Shown in pieces: positions 53,991-54,010 of a stretch of 54,010 nucleotides of DNA. How positions within the stretch are numbered: position 1 is the first letter of the stretch; every line of letters starts with the position of its first letter. The notes under the pieces were generated by a model. That model made no database searches. It had not been told where the DNA came from and saw only the letters and a list, made by a program, of their open reading frames with translations. The position numbers were made by a program, and so were the translations under genes. Origin of the DNA: Clostridium sp. 28_12 (GTDB lineage: Bacteria; Bacillota; Clostridia; TANB77; CAG-508). Location of the stretch: positions 40,110 to 94,119 of the forward strand of contig MNRR01000028.1 in NCBI GenBank assembly GCA_001916055.1, given 5' to 3'.

Positions 53991-54010
53991 ATATATAAAA
54001 CTAGCAACAA

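Overview
The window is AT-rich and nearly every gene is on the minus strand. It reads as a chromosomal segment of a low-GC, spore-lineage member of the Clostridia (Firmicutes). The evidence is strong Shine-Dalgarno sites, a zinc-type S14, a spoIIGA/sigE pair, a clostridial dcw layout with sbp and DUF881 genes, a diaminopimelate-type MurE and TTG/GTG/ATT starts. I cannot name the species; an uncultured gut-type clostridium is a guess.

Layout, left to right (transcription mostly runs right to left). 1-12.1 kb: the S10-spc ribosomal protein operon from rpsJ to secY, then adk (cut by the window edge). It has a consensus promoter and a long structured leader before rpsJ. No L30 gene lies between S5 and L15. 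L18 has lost its C-terminus and reads in frame into S5. Structure-rich palindromic inserts lie between L6/S8, L2/L23 and L3/S10. 12.1-15.4 kb: a DEAH-type RNA helicase of different base composition and a dCMP deaminase. 15.5-23.7 kb: a divergent SecD with a short SecF, an HD-domain protein, a small membrane protein, a minimal biotin ligase, rhodanese, ferredoxin, ricT, holB, lepB and a broken histidine kinase. 23.7-33.9 kb: murG, ftsW, mraY and murE (no murF or murD), dps, fmt, rsmA, yraN, dprA and a frameshifted comM. 33.9-39.2 kb: a plus-strand class B PBP, a TSCPD protein, an unknown gene, a frameshifted WalR-like regulator and a methionine gamma-lyase-like enzyme. 39.2-48.4 kb: sigE, an inserted HNH nuclease, spoIIGA, ftsZ, ftsA, sbp, two DUF881 genes, ftsQ and murA. 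48.4-54 kb: a plus-strand surface protein and a CmpB-like membrane protein, then a minus-strand operon (apt-like, PTS EIIA, split transketolase) and tRNA-Asn.

The genes fall into translation (ribosomal proteins, fmt, rsmA, tRNA), envelope growth and division (murA/E/G, mraY, ftsW/A/Z/Q, PBP, SecYDF, LepB), early sporulation (spoIIGA, sigE) and DNA uptake or repair (dprA, comM, holB). The most unusual points are four normally conserved genes carrying small deletions or frameshifts (L18, a PAS histidine kinase, a WalR-like regulator and ComM); long palindromes inside the ribosomal operon; an HNH nuclease with its own promoter splitting spoIIGA from sigE; an apparent ATT start for SpoIIGA; and an apt-EIIA-transketolase operon lacking PTS permease genes.
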